From Pseudomonadota bacterium (GTDB taxonomy: Bacteria; Desulfobacterota; Desulfobulbia; Desulfobulbales; SURF-16): DNA of 64,000 nucleotides. Position 1 is the first letter of the stretch; the number at the start of each line of letters is the position of its first letter. Position numbers and translations under genes: made by a program. The notes under the pieces were generated by a model, which was not told where the DNA came from, ran no database searches, and worked only from the letters and a program-made list of their open reading frames with translations. Shown in pieces: positions 41,227 to 50,920 of this stretch. The stretch lies in contig JAHILF010000031.1 in NCBI GenBank assembly GCA_018897105.1, positions 85,406 through 149,405 of the forward strand. The letters run 5' to 3'.

Positions 41227-41598
41227 ATGACTAGTTTAGGAGAAAAATCAGAAGATATTTCTATCTCTGTAAACATATTGATCAAAGAAGAAGATGGCAT
41301 GTATGTAGCTCACTGTCTTGAGTTAGATGTTGTTGCTGTCTCCAAAACGCCAGACCAAGCCCAAAGGGAAGTCATATCTCTTATATGCGCGCAGGTTGAT
41401 TATGCTTTTAGCAACAACAATCTCAATAATCTCTATCATCCAGCACCACCAGAAGTTTGGACTGAGTTTTTTAAATGCAAAGAACAGATAGCACGTAAAT
41501 ATAAACTCCAATCGGGCTTTAAAAAAAGTATCGAATCCATATTGCCACCGTGGCTTATAGCTAATACCTGCCAGCCGGGCAAGCTTTGCCATGTCTAA
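41227..41598 (+). CDS. hicB: HicB-like antitoxin
   Basis: About 123 residues from ATG 41227, chosen because AAGGAGGG is right upstream; an in-frame start further upstream lacks an RBS. The N-terminal domain has VNILIKEEDGMYVAHCLELDV followed by AVSKTPDQAQREVISLI, the partial RNase-H-like fold of HicB. The C-terminal about 50 residues carry no obvious DNA-binding domain. It overlaps hicA by 8 bp. Its order, antitoxin before toxin, is less usual than hicA-hicB. It is expected to bind and block the HicA-like toxin. Confidence 0.78.
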   Translation: MTSLGEKSEDISISVNILIKEEDGMYVAHCLELDVVAVSKTPDQAQREVISLICAQVDYAFSNNNLNNLYHPAPPEVWTEFFKCKEQIARKYKLQSGFKKSIESILPPWLIANTCQPGKLCHV

Positions 41599-41836
41599 AC
41601 GCCCGTACACCATAAGAGAGTTGCTTAAAAAACTCAAATCTTATGGAATAGTGGCAATGGAAAGAAAACGCGGCAAAGGTTCAGAATTAATTTTAATTAA
41701 ACCAAACAATCCAGACTCAACAAAAGGTCCGCAGATTCCTATAAAAAACCACGGACCTTCCAGCGAAATATATTATCAAACTATCTTGGCAATTCTCCGC
41801 CGATTCGACATAGATCCAAAAGACTTTTGGGATTAA
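41591..41836 (+). CDS. hicA: HicA-like mRNA interferase toxin
   Basis: 81 residues. The order YTIRELLKKLKSYGIVAMERKRGKGSEL, IPIKNHG (His in the catalytic position) and ILAILRRFDIDPKDF matches the double-stranded RNA-binding fold of HicA. In the usual family the motif before the His is PxPxHxxxEI..GTL; here it is IPIKNHGPSSEI, slightly altered. It begins inside the end of hicB (8-bp overlap), so the pair is translationally coupled. Together they are a likely toxin-antitoxin cassette stabilising the array. Confidence 0.78.
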   Translation: MSKRPYTIRELLKKLKSYGIVAMERKRGKGSELILIKPNNPDSTKGPQIPIKNHGPSSEIYYQTILAILRRFDIDPKDFWD

Positions 41837-41844
41837 AACAAAAT

Positions 41845-41967
41845 CCGCTAACCATCGGCTCCACACTGACCCGCACCACGCAGGCGAGTTGATAGCCATT
41901 TCATGTTATTTATCCCTGCCATCTTCGTGCAACGCCACGGCGGGCGGGTGAGCCGTGGCGTTCATCC
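41845..41967 (+). other. Predicted attC4
   Basis: It opens with CCGCTAAC, the exact reverse complement of the start of this cassette. CGGCTC and ACCCGC near the left pair with GAGCCG and GCGGGT near the right. The junction at G41960 reads GTTCATC, less canonical than the others. A separate strong hairpin, AACGCCACGG with CCGTGGCGTT, lies at its right end. Confidence 0.55.
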
Positions 41968-42286
41968 CTTTAGATTGCCACATTGAATATCTGAATATCC
42001 CTAACAGTTCAAGGCGTTATATTTCTACTGTTCCTCAAAAGTTGGGTAAAAGAAAGAAATACCCTATTTTTTCGTTGAAAAAGCGCCACGTTATGCTTAA
42101 TTCCATTTTTGCCAAATATGCGGAGTTTATATCCCATGATGGACTTTTTATTTTCTCCGCTTCTCGTCCTCAATCCAGATGCCTGATATTTTCAAGGTAC
42201 CTTATAAGAGAAAACTTAGCGAGGATGAGCGGTCACGCCCGGCTCTGGTAACAACGCCATACAGGCTGACCGCCTACTCCGGCCTG
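41968..42286. other. Spacer between the cassette array and trkA
   Basis: 319 bp. An open frame of 98 codons exists (41955-42251, GTG start) but has no RBS, no motif and overlaps attC4, so I leave it out. No further attC start matching GTTCATC was found before the trkA gene; the array seems to end here. Confidence 0.4.
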
Positions 42287-42970
42287 CTACTGATCAGCTG
42301 AGTCAGCCCCGGTCTTGTCCATTGGTTTTACCTGCCAGCGTTCCTGCAAGGCGGGAATATTTTTGCTGTGCGTAAGAATGATCAGCTCATCGCCCTTGCG
42401 GAATTTTGTTTCCTCGTCGGCATGGAAAAACTTGTCATCACGATAATAGCAGATGACCTTGGCCTCCGCCGGCAGTTTCAATTCCCTGGCGGTCACCGCA
42501 TCGTCTTCTCTGGCAATCAGGGTGAAAAACCTGGCCTCATCCTTGATGACCACTGACAGCTCGAGGTTCTCCACGCCGCTGATCATGTCCTCCAGGTGGC
42601 GGCTGATGGTGCGGGAAGGAATAATGGTATCCTTCAGCCCCAGTTCCAGACAGATGCTCTCAAACTGTGGATCGGCAATACTGGTAATCACCCGTTTGAA
42701 ACCGAGAGAACGTCCCACCAGGCTGGCGATGACATTTGCCTGTTCGCTGTTGGACAGGCAGACCAGTACGTCGGTCTGCTCGGGATTTACCTCCCGCAGG
42801 ATGTCAGGCCTGCTGCCGTCCCCCTGTAAGAAACTGCAGTCCAGCTGAGAGGACAGTTCGCTGATCTTCACCTTGTCGGTCTCGATGATGACCACCTCGT
42901 GCCCCTTACTGATCAGTGCCTTGGCGGTGCCAATGCTCACCTCGCCTGCTCCGACAAAAACAATTCTCAT
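42287..42970 (-). CDS. trkA: TrkA-type potassium channel regulatory subunit (RCK domain)
   Basis: 227 residues from the ATG at 42970. The N-terminal RCK domain has the Rossmann GAGEVS motif (MRIVFVGAGEVSIGTAKAL), then GDGSRPDIL and LVCLSNSEQANVIASL. A C-terminal TrkA_C domain (VTARELKLPAEAKVI, then FRKGDELIILTHSKN) follows. It overlaps the trkH stop by 4 bp (ATGA) with GGAGG in the trkH end, so the two are tightly coupled. It binds nucleotide and gates the TrkH channel in potassium uptake. It is single-domain, as in KtrA-type, rather than doubled as in E. coli TrkA. Confidence 0.88.
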   Translation of the reverse strand: MRIVFVGAGEVSIGTAKALISKGHEVVIIETDKVKISELSSQLDCSFLQGDGSRPDILREVNPEQTDVLVCLSNSEQANVIASLVGRSLGFKRVITSIADPQFESICLELGLKDTIIPSRTISRHLEDMISGVENLELSVVIKDEARFFTLIAREDDAVTARELKLPAEAKVICYYRDDKFFHADEETKFRKGDELIILTHSKNIPALQERWQVKPMDKTGADSADQ

Positions 42971-44445
42971 TTGACCTCCATTCTTCTGCCAAACCACGTG
43001 CCCGGATAGAGCAGCACCAGCCAGGCGATGATTTCCAGCCTGCCCATGAGCATGTCAACGCACAATACACCCTTGAGCAGGGCGGGCAACGCTGAATTTG
43101 TTATACCAACGGAAAGCCCCACCGTTCCGGTGGCCGACGCCACCTCAAACAATGAGTCAAGGGGATCAAACCCCATTGCCACAAAAGCCAGCCAGGAGAG
43201 CGAGACAACCACGACAAACAGCAGGATGAGCAGCAGCGCCTCCTGGATCTCATTTCCCTCCAAAATACGGCCCTCCAGCCGTGGTTCTACCACTGCATGC
43301 GGCGGCAGACAAGTCCGCAGGAGGATAAAACGAAAAACACTTACTGCAATCAGCAGCCGTAACAGTTTAAAACCGCCGGCAGTGGAACCCACGCCTCCCC
43401 CCACCAGCATGGAAAAGATGAGGATCAACTTCGAATCGGCATTCAGCTGCGAACAGGGCATGGAAGCAAAACCCGCAGTCGTCTGGGCTGAGACGGCCAA
43501 TACGGGCGCATGGTGAAGTATTGTGGCCCAGGGCATGTCACTTCCAGAGCGCATGCTTATACCCAGTAACAGGGAAATGACCAGGCCGGCAATCAGCAGG
43601 GCTCGCACCTGGGAGAAATCCCCGGGCATCAGGTGTCTCTGCCGATATACCCGGTGGTAGAAGGCCAGGGAAACCGCCCCGGCCAGGCAGAGCAGGCTAA
43701 CCCAAAGCTGGGCAGGCCAGCCGAAGACGGAAAGACTGGAGTCGTATGGGGCAAACCCGCCAGTGGAGACGGCAGAGAAGGTATAAAGCACCGCATCAAA
43801 CAGATCCACACCAAGGAGCAATGCACCCAAGATGCCGATAACGGTCAAGGCGACATAGACCTTCATGACCCGCCGAGCGTGGGCTCTTGTCCCGCCAACC
43901 AGATCATGGGCCTCGGCCTCGGTGACTACCAGCCCTTTGGCCACCAGACCAGGTTGCATCGCCAGGCCCAGGGATAGGATGACGATTCCCAGACCACCAT
44001 ACCACTGCATCCAGGCCCGGGAAAAAAGAAAGGTGGCAGGCGCCCCGGCAAGGGTCGCCATGGTGCTCAGGCCCGTTGTGGTCACCCCGGAGATGGCCTC
44101 AAAAAAGGCGTCGACAAAGCCCATTCCCGCGGCCATCATCGGATAAACCATCATGAGCGGGGTGAAGAGAAACATGAGAGCCACCAGCACCAAGCCTTCA
44201 TTAGGCTGGACACTGGACGGCGCCGGCAGGCGGGAAAGGACAAGCCCCAGCGCAATGAGCACGGTAACCACCATGGCATAACGCAGGCTTATATCCCTTT
44301 CGCCAAAAAACAAGGACATCAGCAACGTCACAACAGTCAACGCCGCAAGCACCAGACACAGTTGCCCGAAATACTTGAAAACCACCCGCAAACGGACTGC
44401 ATATCTGAGTTCTGCCGCCTGTTTCGTCACAAAGAAATCTCTCAC
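42967..44445 (-). CDS. trkH: TrkH-type potassium uptake protein
   Basis: 492 residues with about ten membrane segments. The four pore loops are recognisable around EAISGVTTTGLSTM, FSAVSTGGFAPYD, QTTAGFASM and EVASATGTVGLSVG. Each has the T(T/V)G(L/F) selectivity-type sequence of TrkH/KtrB. The start is a GTG at 44445. It is the first gene of the trkH-trkA unit. It is the potassium-translocating subunit for turgor and ion homeostasis. Confidence 0.9.
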   Translation of the reverse strand: MRDFFVTKQAAELRYAVRLRVVFKYFGQLCLVLAALTVVTLLMSLFFGERDISLRYAMVVTVLIALGLVLSRLPAPSSVQPNEGLVLVALMFLFTPLMMVYPMMAAGMGFVDAFFEAISGVTTTGLSTMATLAGAPATFLFSRAWMQWYGGLGIVILSLGLAMQPGLVAKGLVVTEAEAHDLVGGTRAHARRVMKVYVALTVIGILGALLLGVDLFDAVLYTFSAVSTGGFAPYDSSLSVFGWPAQLWVSLLCLAGAVSLAFYHRVYRQRHLMPGDFSQVRALLIAGLVISLLLGISMRSGSDMPWATILHHAPVLAVSAQTTAGFASMPCSQLNADSKLILIFSMLVGGGVGSTAGGFKLLRLLIAVSVFRFILLRTCLPPHAVVEPRLEGRILEGNEIQEALLLILLFVVVVSLSWLAFVAMGFDPLDSLFEVASATGTVGLSVGITNSALPALLKGVLCVDMLMGRLEIIAWLVLLYPGTWFGRRMEVK

Positions 44446-44598
44446 CGTGAGGTCCGGTTAAAATAAAGCTGTCCGTTGCTCCTGCCGGATACCGGCAAGG
44501 TCGATAGAGGCCTGATGTCTGGCAAAACCCTGTTGACCCGGCAATAAAAGAACAGTGCGGCCAGCAGAATTAACCTATTTTCCAGAGTTTATTTTACC

Positions 44599-47316
44599 TT
44601 ATTCGGCAAAAAATACTTCCAGATTTTTGCGCAATTCGGCCAGCATCACCTTAAACGGTGCCTCCTCCTTGCGCATGGCGGCCCTTTCCACCTCGTTTGC
44701 CATGCGGGCCAGATCATCAAGGAAGAAATTCAAGAGAATGCCTTTCATGGCATGGGCCGCGAAATTGAGCGCAACCAAGTCGCCGTCGGCCTCTGCCCGT
44801 TCGGCCTCCTCAAGATGCTCCTGCAGACTTTTCACCGTGATTTTGACAATATCTCTGATCTTTTCCGGCTTCAAGTTATATTGCTGCTGCAGTTTGTGCT
44901 GCATGGCCTCCAGCACCGTGGCGGGGGCCGGCAGCGTTTGCGGCTCTTTTGTCGCAACTTCCGGCGACCCGCCGGGGCCGGTCAATCTGTCAAGCACCGC
45001 ATAGAGAGCTGCGGCATTAAACGGCTTGGTCAGGTAGTCATCCATGCCAATCTCAAGACACTGTTGCCTGTCTTTCTGCATGGCATGGGCGGTCATGGCC
45101 ACCACCGGTAGATGACCACCGCCATAGACATTGCAGATTCTGTCGGCCAGGCCGGCGTTTTCACCTTCTACCAGCAGAGGATAAAGCTCCTGGGCTTCAT
45201 CCAACCTTCTTTCCTCACAGAGACGGATCATCTTTGTGGCCGATAAACCATCCAGCAACGGCATCTGCACATCCATCAGCACCAGATCAATGCTGTTTTC
45301 CGCCAGAAGACGAAGCGCCGCAACCCCATCCTCAGCCTCGAACACCTGGTATCCTCGCTTGGTAAGCAGAATTCTTGCCAGCTCCCGGTTGATGGAGTGG
45401 TCCTCCACCAGCAGAACGTTCACCTTACCGGCGATTTGCTCCTGGTCTCTTCTCTTCTCCGGGCTGTCTTCCGGTTGTCGGCCACTCACGGCAAAACGGA
45501 TGCAGCGGGCCAGCTCTTCTTTTTTAAAGGGCTTCATCAGAAAAAAACATTTCGCGAGCTCCTGACACCTTTTGGAAATGCCTCTTTCCACCGAGGAGGA
45601 AAGAAGAATGAAAGGCATCATGGCGCTACCCAGGCTTTCGACAAGCTGTTCCGCCAGTTCGAGGCCGTTGCGTCCGGCCATGCGATAATCGAGAATCAAC
45701 AGCCGGTATGGTTGGGAGGCCCGGTTTGCCCGGTCCACCTCACGCCTTGCCTCCTCGGCTGAGGCAGCCTCAGCCACCGGGAAGTTCCAGCCCCGTAAAA
45801 ATTCCTTGAGGATGTAGCGATTTGTTTCATTGTCATCCACCACCAGTACCGGGAGCTTCGACGTATCAACCTGGAACGCGGCCTGCTCTTTCGCCGCAAC
45901 GCCCCGGCGGAAACGAGCGGTGAAGCGAAAGACACTGCCGCCGGCGGGTGTGCTTTCCACTCGGATCGTGCCGCCCATCATCTCCACCAGTTTCCTGGCA
46001 ATGGAAAGGCCCAGGCCGGTTCCGCCATGCAGCCGCGCCACCGAACTGTCCGCCTGGCTGAAGGTGTCAAAGATCATTTCCTGTTTGCCCACAGGGATGC
46101 CGATGCCGGTATCGGAAACGGAAAAATAATACAGCAGCATAGAATCATCCGTTGTATCAGCTTCCGCCTGCTCGACCCGCACGACGATTTCGCCCTGCTG
46201 GGTAAATTTCACCGCATTGCCCACCAGATTAAAGAGAATCTGACTGAGCCGCAGCTGATCCCCGACAATTTCCACCGGGAGGCCCGCAGGCAGATAGGAA
46301 AAAAGTTCAACTCCCTTTTCGTGGGCCTGGGCGGCAAATGTCTGCACACAGGTCTCAATGGTTTCCCGCAGTTCAAAGGGCAGGACTTCCATTTCCAGCT
46401 GGCCGGCCTCTATCTTGGAGAAGTCGAGAATATCATTGAGCAGACCGAGCAGGTTCTTGGCCGAACCTTGCACGGTATTGAGATAGGATCGCTGCTCCTG
46501 GCTCAGATCAGTCTGCAGGGCAAGATCGGTCATGCCGATGATGCCGTTCATCGGCGTCCTGATCTCATGGCTGATGTTGGCCAGGAATTCGCTTTTGGTG
46601 CGATTTGCGGTTGCCGCCTCATCCCGGGCGGATTCAAGGCTGTAGATGAGCGGATTGACAATGATCAGCAGAACGGTTGCCCCGATCAGCAGCAGCACCA
46701 GGGCGACGCCGATGGATAAAAAGCTCGCCTTCAGGAAAGCGGTCTGCATATCATCAATGGCGATTTTCGAGGCAAGTCCCCAGTCGGTCCCCTCAATATG
46801 GGTGAAGGCCACCAGCACCGGCAACCCCTGATGATCAATGACCTGCTTGACCCCGGTCTCGCCCAGGATGGCCTGGCCGATGGGTTTTTGCCTGACGGAA
46901 GCCAAAGGAACCGGGGGCATCTCCTTGCCGTGGGAATTGATAAAATAAACCCTCTCACCCACCCTGCGGGCAATAACAAACTCCAGGCTCTTACTCCTCT
47001 TTTCATTTTTGTCTGCAAAAAAAGAGGTCATGCGTTGCGACTCTTCGGCAATCTCTCCCGCATGCCGGTTCAGGGCCAGCAGAAACATATTGATGTCAAA
47101 ACCGCCCGGCTGGGTGCTGACGGGGGAAAGGTCTTTAACATCACCGACTAGGGCTTCAATCAAATTCGCCCTGCTGATGGTCATTTCCAGCAGCCGGATA
47201 CCCTGCTCCCGCACCGCCGTTCTGTGGAGGAAATAGATGCTGCCGCCGACAACCAGGGAGATGAGCAGAAAGATGGTCGTACTGAATATGGCTATTATTT
47301 TCTGGCTTTCATTCAT
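44599..47316 (-). CDS. Hybrid histidine kinase with two receivers and HPt (BarA-like layout)
   Basis: About 905 residues from the ATG at 47316 (MNESQKI). A membrane helix, a periplasmic sensor of about 150 residues and a second helix lead to [16 protein letters not shown] with the phospho-acceptor His. The ATPase domain contains [10 protein letters not shown] and DTGIGI. Receiver 1 has VVDDNETN and LILDYRMAG; receiver 2 has LVEDHSIN and [13 protein letters not shown], with an about 25-residue insert before TAHAMQK. The C-terminal HPt domain has AAHAMKG. Phosphorelay from sensing to an unlinked response regulator is expected. An upstream in-frame extension was rejected because it lacks an RBS. 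The ligand is unknown. Confidence 0.85.
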   Translation of the reverse strand: MNESQKIIAIFSTTIFLLISLVVGGSIYFLHRTAVREQGIRLLEMTISRANLIEALVGDVKDLSPVSTQPGGFDINMFLLALNRHAGEIAEESQRMTSFFADKNEKRSKSLEFVIARRVGERVYFINSHGKEMPPVPLASVRQKPIGQAILGETGVKQVIDHQGLPVLVAFTHIEGTDWGLASKIAIDDMQTAFLKASFLSIGVALVLLLIGATVLLIIVNPLIYSLESARDEAATANRTKSEFLANISHEIRTPMNGIIGMTDLALQTDLSQEQRSYLNTVQGSAKNLLGLLNDILDFSKIEAGQLEMEVLPFELRETIETCVQTFAAQAHEKGVELFSYLPAGLPVEIVGDQLRLSQILFNLVGNAVKFTQQGEIVVRVEQAEADTTDDSMLLYYFSVSDTGIGIPVGKQEMIFDTFSQADSSVARLHGGTGLGLSIARKLVEMMGGTIRVESTPAGGSVFRFTARFRRGVAAKEQAAFQVDTSKLPVLVVDDNETNRYILKEFLRGWNFPVAEAASAEEARREVDRANRASQPYRLLILDYRMAGRNGLELAEQLVESLGSAMMPFILLSSSVERGISKRCQELAKCFFLMKPFKKEELARCIRFAVSGRQPEDSPEKRRDQEQIAGKVNVLLVEDHSINRELARILLTKRGYQVFEAEDGVAALRLLAENSIDLVLMDVQMPLLDGLSATKMIRLCEERRLDEAQELYPLLVEGENAGLADRICNVYGGGHLPVVAMTAHAMQKDRQQCLEIGMDDYLTKPFNAAALYAVLDRLTGPGGSPEVATKEPQTLPAPATVLEAMQHKLQQQYNLKPEKIRDIVKITVKSLQEHLEEAERAEADGDLVALNFAAHAMKGILLNFFLDDLARMANEVERAAMRKEEAPFKVMLAELRKNLEVFFAE

Positions 47317-47398
47317 TGGATCTGCATGGGTTTCAGGACTTTCACAAAAAAAAGTATGGCATAAAAAAACAAGCAAAGGAGCGAATTATTTTCCATTG

Positions 47399-47573
47399 GA
47401 GCCTCTTGCAAAATGAACGTCGTAGCGAGATCGAGAGAAAAATTTTCTGTACAAGGATGAGTTGTGAAACCGCCCGGAAGCGTAGCAGTGCTACGTTGAG
47501 GACGATTTCACAAGGATGGCCGCACAGGATATTTTTAGCCGATCGGAGTAGATGTTCATTTTGCAAGAGGCTC
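47399..47573. mobile_element. MITE-like element with terminal inverted repeats and ATTG target duplication
   Basis: 175 bp. The left end GAGCCTCTTGCAAAATGAAC (47399-47418) is the exact reverse complement of the right end 47554-47573. ATTG flanks both sides (47395-47398 and 47574-47577), a 4-bp target duplication. The interior is also self-complementary: TTGTGAAA with TTTCACAA, and a central CGTAGCA/TGCTACG hairpin. It codes for nothing. The right repeat lies inside the end of the letB-like gene and supplies its last codons. Confidence 0.8.
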
Positions 47574-50246
47574 ATTGTTCAGCTCAATGGCAGGTTGCCA
47601 ACCAAGCCAGCGGGCATCCGCCTGGTCATGGAGCAGAAAATGGCTGCCCGGCTCCGCCTCCCGGCCCATGGCCTCCCCTTCAGGCGTTGCCAGGCTGATA
47701 CCGCCGGCAACAATTGCCTCCAGGGATTCCGTATCGATCTGCACCCCGGAAAAAAGACCGGCATCCACCCTGACGCCGCTGACGTTCCAGAACACGGTAT
47801 GCTCATGGACCAGGGCCTCGTAGGGGGGGTGTATATTGACATAGACCCAGACCTGCAGGGAGTTCGGGCCGAGATCAGCACCGGACACATGGCCCACGGC
47901 CACCTGCCGGTAATAAACCGGGGAATTCTTTTTCAGGGAACCGAGGGTATCGGTCTCCAGCACGATATCGAGTCCGCTGCTGCTCCGTTCCCTGGCCGGC
48001 GGGGTGCCCAGCGCAGTCAGCTCTAATGTCGCCTTGCCATGGCCGGGGGTTACGGCAATGTAAGGCCCCATGATCATCGTGTCGAGATTGCTTATGCCGG
48101 AAAGATTGAATTCAGGATTGACCAGCCAGACCTGGGTGTCCTGCCGGAAAAACCGTTCCGCACCCCGATCAAGCAACGCCTCCGCCACCACGGAGTCCAT
48201 GTCCGCCCCATACTTCACTTCCTGGACAATGCCGATAGTGATGCCCTGGTACCTGACTTCGACCCCCTTTCTGAGCCCTTTGGCTTTGGCAAAATGGAGA
48301 GTGATGGTAGCCTTGTCCGCACCCTCGGCGCTCTGATAATCGGCATAGAGATTAAAGAGGTGATCGGCTGTAACCGCTTCTCCCTCAGCCGGAGTATAAA
48401 AAGCGATGCCGCCGGCAATAACGCTCTTGAGTGACTCCGTGCGCATCCGGATGCCGGCGAGTCCGCCCTCCACGCTGATACCGCTGACATTGTAAAATCT
48501 GCTGGTGTTTCTGACCAGATGGTCATACTTTTCGGCAATAAAAACATCGATAACAATGTCCTGTTTTTTTTCATCAAGATGGAATCCGGCAATCTCACCC
48601 ACCTCGATCTGTTTGAACAAAACAGGAGAACCGATTGACAGAGACTGCAGACTGCCGGCCGCAAGCTGCACCATCAGCCCCTTGGGCTTGAGGGAAGAAA
48701 TGGCCTCCGTTGCCTCACGGTAGCTGTCAAACACGGTGAACGAGGCATTCGGCTCTGCCGCCGGTGCCCCGGACTTCTGTTCCAGGTTCCTGCATGCAAA
48801 TGCCACACCGCCGGCAAGAATGGATGTCACGGTTTCCGTCTCCACACTGATACCCTCCAGACCGGCATCGATTCGCATGCCGCCGACCTTCCAGAAGACG
48901 GAATCGGCTTTGACCAGATGGGCATACTTTTCCTGGATAAAAATCTGGGCCTGCACATGGTTGCCATCCGGGGCAAGGTCAAAACCGGTTATCTCACCCA
49001 CCTGCAGCTTGCGAAAAAGAACCGGGGCGCCCAGGGAAAAGGATCTGGAATTATCGGCAATAAGGGTAAACCTGCTCCCCGGCTCCAGAATCTCCTCGGA
49101 ATTGGGCTGCTCCTGCACGATAAAATGATCACAGAATTCCCCGCCACCGGGCGCAAAAGAGATATGGGAACCCTTGATCAGGGTGTCAAGATTTTCCACC
49201 CGGTTCACCGACAGTTGCGGCCTGACCACCCAGAATTTTGTTTTTGTCCTGAGCGCAAACTCCGCCTGGGGCTGCATGAGAATCTGAACGGTGACACTAT
49301 GCTTGGCATCCTTGTTGAAAGTCAAACTCTTGACAATGCCAGCCTCAAAGCCGCGATACATCACCTTGGAGGAACCGGCGCTAAGCCCCATGCCGGAAGG
49401 CAGCTGCAGGGTTATCTTGATGCCGTAGTCCGCCTCGTCAAAATCCCGGTACAGGTGATACACCGCATTGTTTTCCGCAGGCACGCTGTCCTTCTTCTCT
49501 TCCGGGGTGTACAGGCTGATGCCGCCATAGATGAGGGAAGCCATACTCTCCAGGTGGATTTTGAATCCGGTAAGATCCCCCTGCAGGGTAATGCCGCTGC
49601 TGTTCCAGAAGCGGGTTTCTTTGCGGACCAGATGCTGGTATTGCGGATCAATATAGCAGTCGATGGTCACCCCCTCCTCCGGATCAAGGGCATATCCCTG
49701 CACGGAACCGATGGAAATGTTCTTAAAAAAGATTTTCGTTCCCCGCTGCACCGAGCCCAGCTCATCAGCCTTCAGCTTGAAATGCAGGCCGGCAGCCCTT
49801 TCCGGTACTGCCGGGGCATGGGGAAGGCCGATGAAATCACGGCGGGCAACCGTGCTTTCGCCCTTCTGCACCTCAATGTAGCTGCCGGCAAGCAGGGTAT
49901 CCAGACCGCTGATCCTGCCGGCCGACACCTCGGGCCTGACTATCCAGAACTTAACGTCTTCCACCAGGTTTCCTTTGGCCCCGCTGTCCATGTCAATGGC
50001 CATGGCCACGGTCTGCAACCCCGGATCCACCGTAATATCCCGGACAATGCCCAGGGGAATTCCCCGGTACATCACCTTGGTCTTGCCCGCGGTAACGCCC
50101 TCGGCGTTGTCAAAGTGGACGACAATGCCGATAGGGGCGTCGCGCACCCCTTTGAACAACAGCCAGCCGCCGATAAGCAGAGCGATAACGGGTAATATCC
50201 AGATGGGTGAGATGCCTCTTCTTTTCTCTACATCAGGCGTCTGCAT
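47556..50246 (-). CDS. letB: LetB/YebT-like protein with seven MCE (MlaD) domains
   Basis: About 896 residues from ATG 50246 (MQTPDVEKRR); ATG 50270 is an alternative. One N-terminal membrane helix is followed by seven MCE repeats, each with a VxYRGxxxGxVxxxx-like core (VMYRGIPLGIVRDI, IFFKNISIGSVQG, VMYRGFEAGIVKS, VLFRKLQVGEITG, VLFKQIEVGEIAG, VRYQGITIGIVQE and VYYRQVAVGHVSG). Seven domains match E. coli LetB rather than PqiB, which has three. The stacked rings form a lipid tunnel across the periplasm. The final residues EPLAK and the stop come from the MITE repeat. It is encoded directly after two pqiA-like genes. Confidence 0.9.
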   Translation of the reverse strand: MQTPDVEKRRGISPIWILPVIALLIGGWLLFKGVRDAPIGIVVHFDNAEGVTAGKTKVMYRGIPLGIVRDITVDPGLQTVAMAIDMDSGAKGNLVEDVKFWIVRPEVSAGRISGLDTLLAGSYIEVQKGESTVARRDFIGLPHAPAVPERAAGLHFKLKADELGSVQRGTKIFFKNISIGSVQGYALDPEEGVTIDCYIDPQYQHLVRKETRFWNSSGITLQGDLTGFKIHLESMASLIYGGISLYTPEEKKDSVPAENNAVYHLYRDFDEADYGIKITLQLPSGMGLSAGSSKVMYRGFEAGIVKSLTFNKDAKHSVTVQILMQPQAEFALRTKTKFWVVRPQLSVNRVENLDTLIKGSHISFAPGGGEFCDHFIVQEQPNSEEILEPGSRFTLIADNSRSFSLGAPVLFRKLQVGEITGFDLAPDGNHVQAQIFIQEKYAHLVKADSVFWKVGGMRIDAGLEGISVETETVTSILAGGVAFACRNLEQKSGAPAAEPNASFTVFDSYREATEAISSLKPKGLMVQLAAGSLQSLSIGSPVLFKQIEVGEIAGFHLDEKKQDIVIDVFIAEKYDHLVRNTSRFYNVSGISVEGGLAGIRMRTESLKSVIAGGIAFYTPAEGEAVTADHLFNLYADYQSAEGADKATITLHFAKAKGLRKGVEVRYQGITIGIVQEVKYGADMDSVVAEALLDRGAERFFRQDTQVWLVNPEFNLSGISNLDTMIMGPYIAVTPGHGKATLELTALGTPPARERSSSGLDIVLETDTLGSLKKNSPVYYRQVAVGHVSGADLGPNSLQVWVYVNIHPPYEALVHEHTVFWNVSGVRVDAGLFSGVQIDTESLEAIVAGGISLATPEGEAMGREAEPGSHFLLHDQADARWLGWQPAIELNNEPLAK

Positions 50247-50262
50247 GGCGAAAAAATTCCTT

Positions 50263-50883
50263 TCACGCATCCCACAGAAGACGTGGATCAAAAGTAATGG
50301 CGGCAAACATGGTGGTCAGCACCACCCCGGTGAAATAGGTGGCGGCCGGTGCCGATTCAATGGAGGTCAGATAGCCGAAATTAACCAGAACCTGCAGCAG
50401 GGCGATGACAAAAATATCAAGCATGGACCAGCGTCCGATAAAACCGATGACCCGAAACAGCAGTGTCTTGTGCCTGAGCCAGCTTTTCCATCGGAAATGG
50501 ATGGACAGCAGGATCAGGACAATGCCGATGATTTTAAAACACGGTACCAGCACACTAGCGGTGAGGATAATGATGCCGATAGCGTAAGAACCCTCTTCAA
50601 AAAAATAGATGATACCGTCTAAAATAGTGGAATAAGCCGCTGATCCCAGGGAATCCACCTCCATAATCGGCAGGACATTGGCAGGAACCAACAGAATCGC
50701 CGCGGTGATCACCAGCGCCCAGGTGCGGCTGATGCTGTGCGGCTTGCGCAGATGCACATCCGCACCGCAGCGGGGACAAATGGCGCCTCCCTGCTCATGC
50801 TGTACCTGCCAGGGGATCAGCTTATGGCAATCCTGGCACAGGGCCAGCCCAGCCTCCCTGGCAGTAAGAAAATCACTCATCAT
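50263..50883 (-). CDS. PqiA/LetA-like membrane protein, second half-size subunit
   Basis: About 206 residues from the ATG at 50883 (MMSDFLTAREAG), which has a GGGGGAAG RBS; the frame is open further upstream without one. A zinc-ribbon-like pair (LCQDCHKLI and ICPRCGAD) precedes four membrane segments with the PqiA motif LLVPANVLPIMEVDSLG. In E. coli LetA two such domains are fused in one protein of about 430 residues; here they are separate genes. It is encoded 16 bp before the letB-like start and is the presumed inner-membrane partner of LetB. Confidence 0.85.
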   Translation of the reverse strand: MMSDFLTAREAGLALCQDCHKLIPWQVQHEQGGAICPRCGADVHLRKPHSISRTWALVITAAILLVPANVLPIMEVDSLGSAAYSTILDGIIYFFEEGSYAIGIIILTASVLVPCFKIIGIVLILLSIHFRWKSWLRHKTLLFRVIGFIGRWSMLDIFVIALLQVLVNFGYLTSIESAPAATYFTGVVLTTMFAAITFDPRLLWDA

Positions 50884-50920
50884 GGTCTTCCCCCCCTCCC
50901 CGACTCCTGCCGTTGATGCA

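Larger units (their letters stand above)
38341..41967 (+). mobile_element. Integron-type gene-cassette array without integrase in the window (CALIN-like)
   Basis: Three consecutive cassettes can be delimited: 38392-40166, 40167-41079 and 41080-41960. In each, the first bases after the crossover reappear, reverse-complemented, where that cassette's attC begins: TTCCTAAC at 39955 for the start GTTAGGAA, AAGATAAC at 40956 for TTATCTT, and CCGCTAAC at 41845 for GTTAGCGG. This self-match is what integron cassette excision and insertion require and is not expected by chance three times in order. All genes are on the plus strand, as in cassette arrays. No intI gene is in the 64 kb. Confidence 0.75.

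Noticed and set aside
41955..42251. 98-codon GTG-started frame after the last cassette
   Set aside because: It overlaps attC4, lacks an RBS and motif, and no further cassette end could be found.
48918..50195. A 425-codon plus-strand frame opposite the letB-like gene
   Set aside because: No RBS, no recognisable motif, and the opposite strand encodes an unmistakable seven-MCE protein. GC-rich codon bias explains the open frame.
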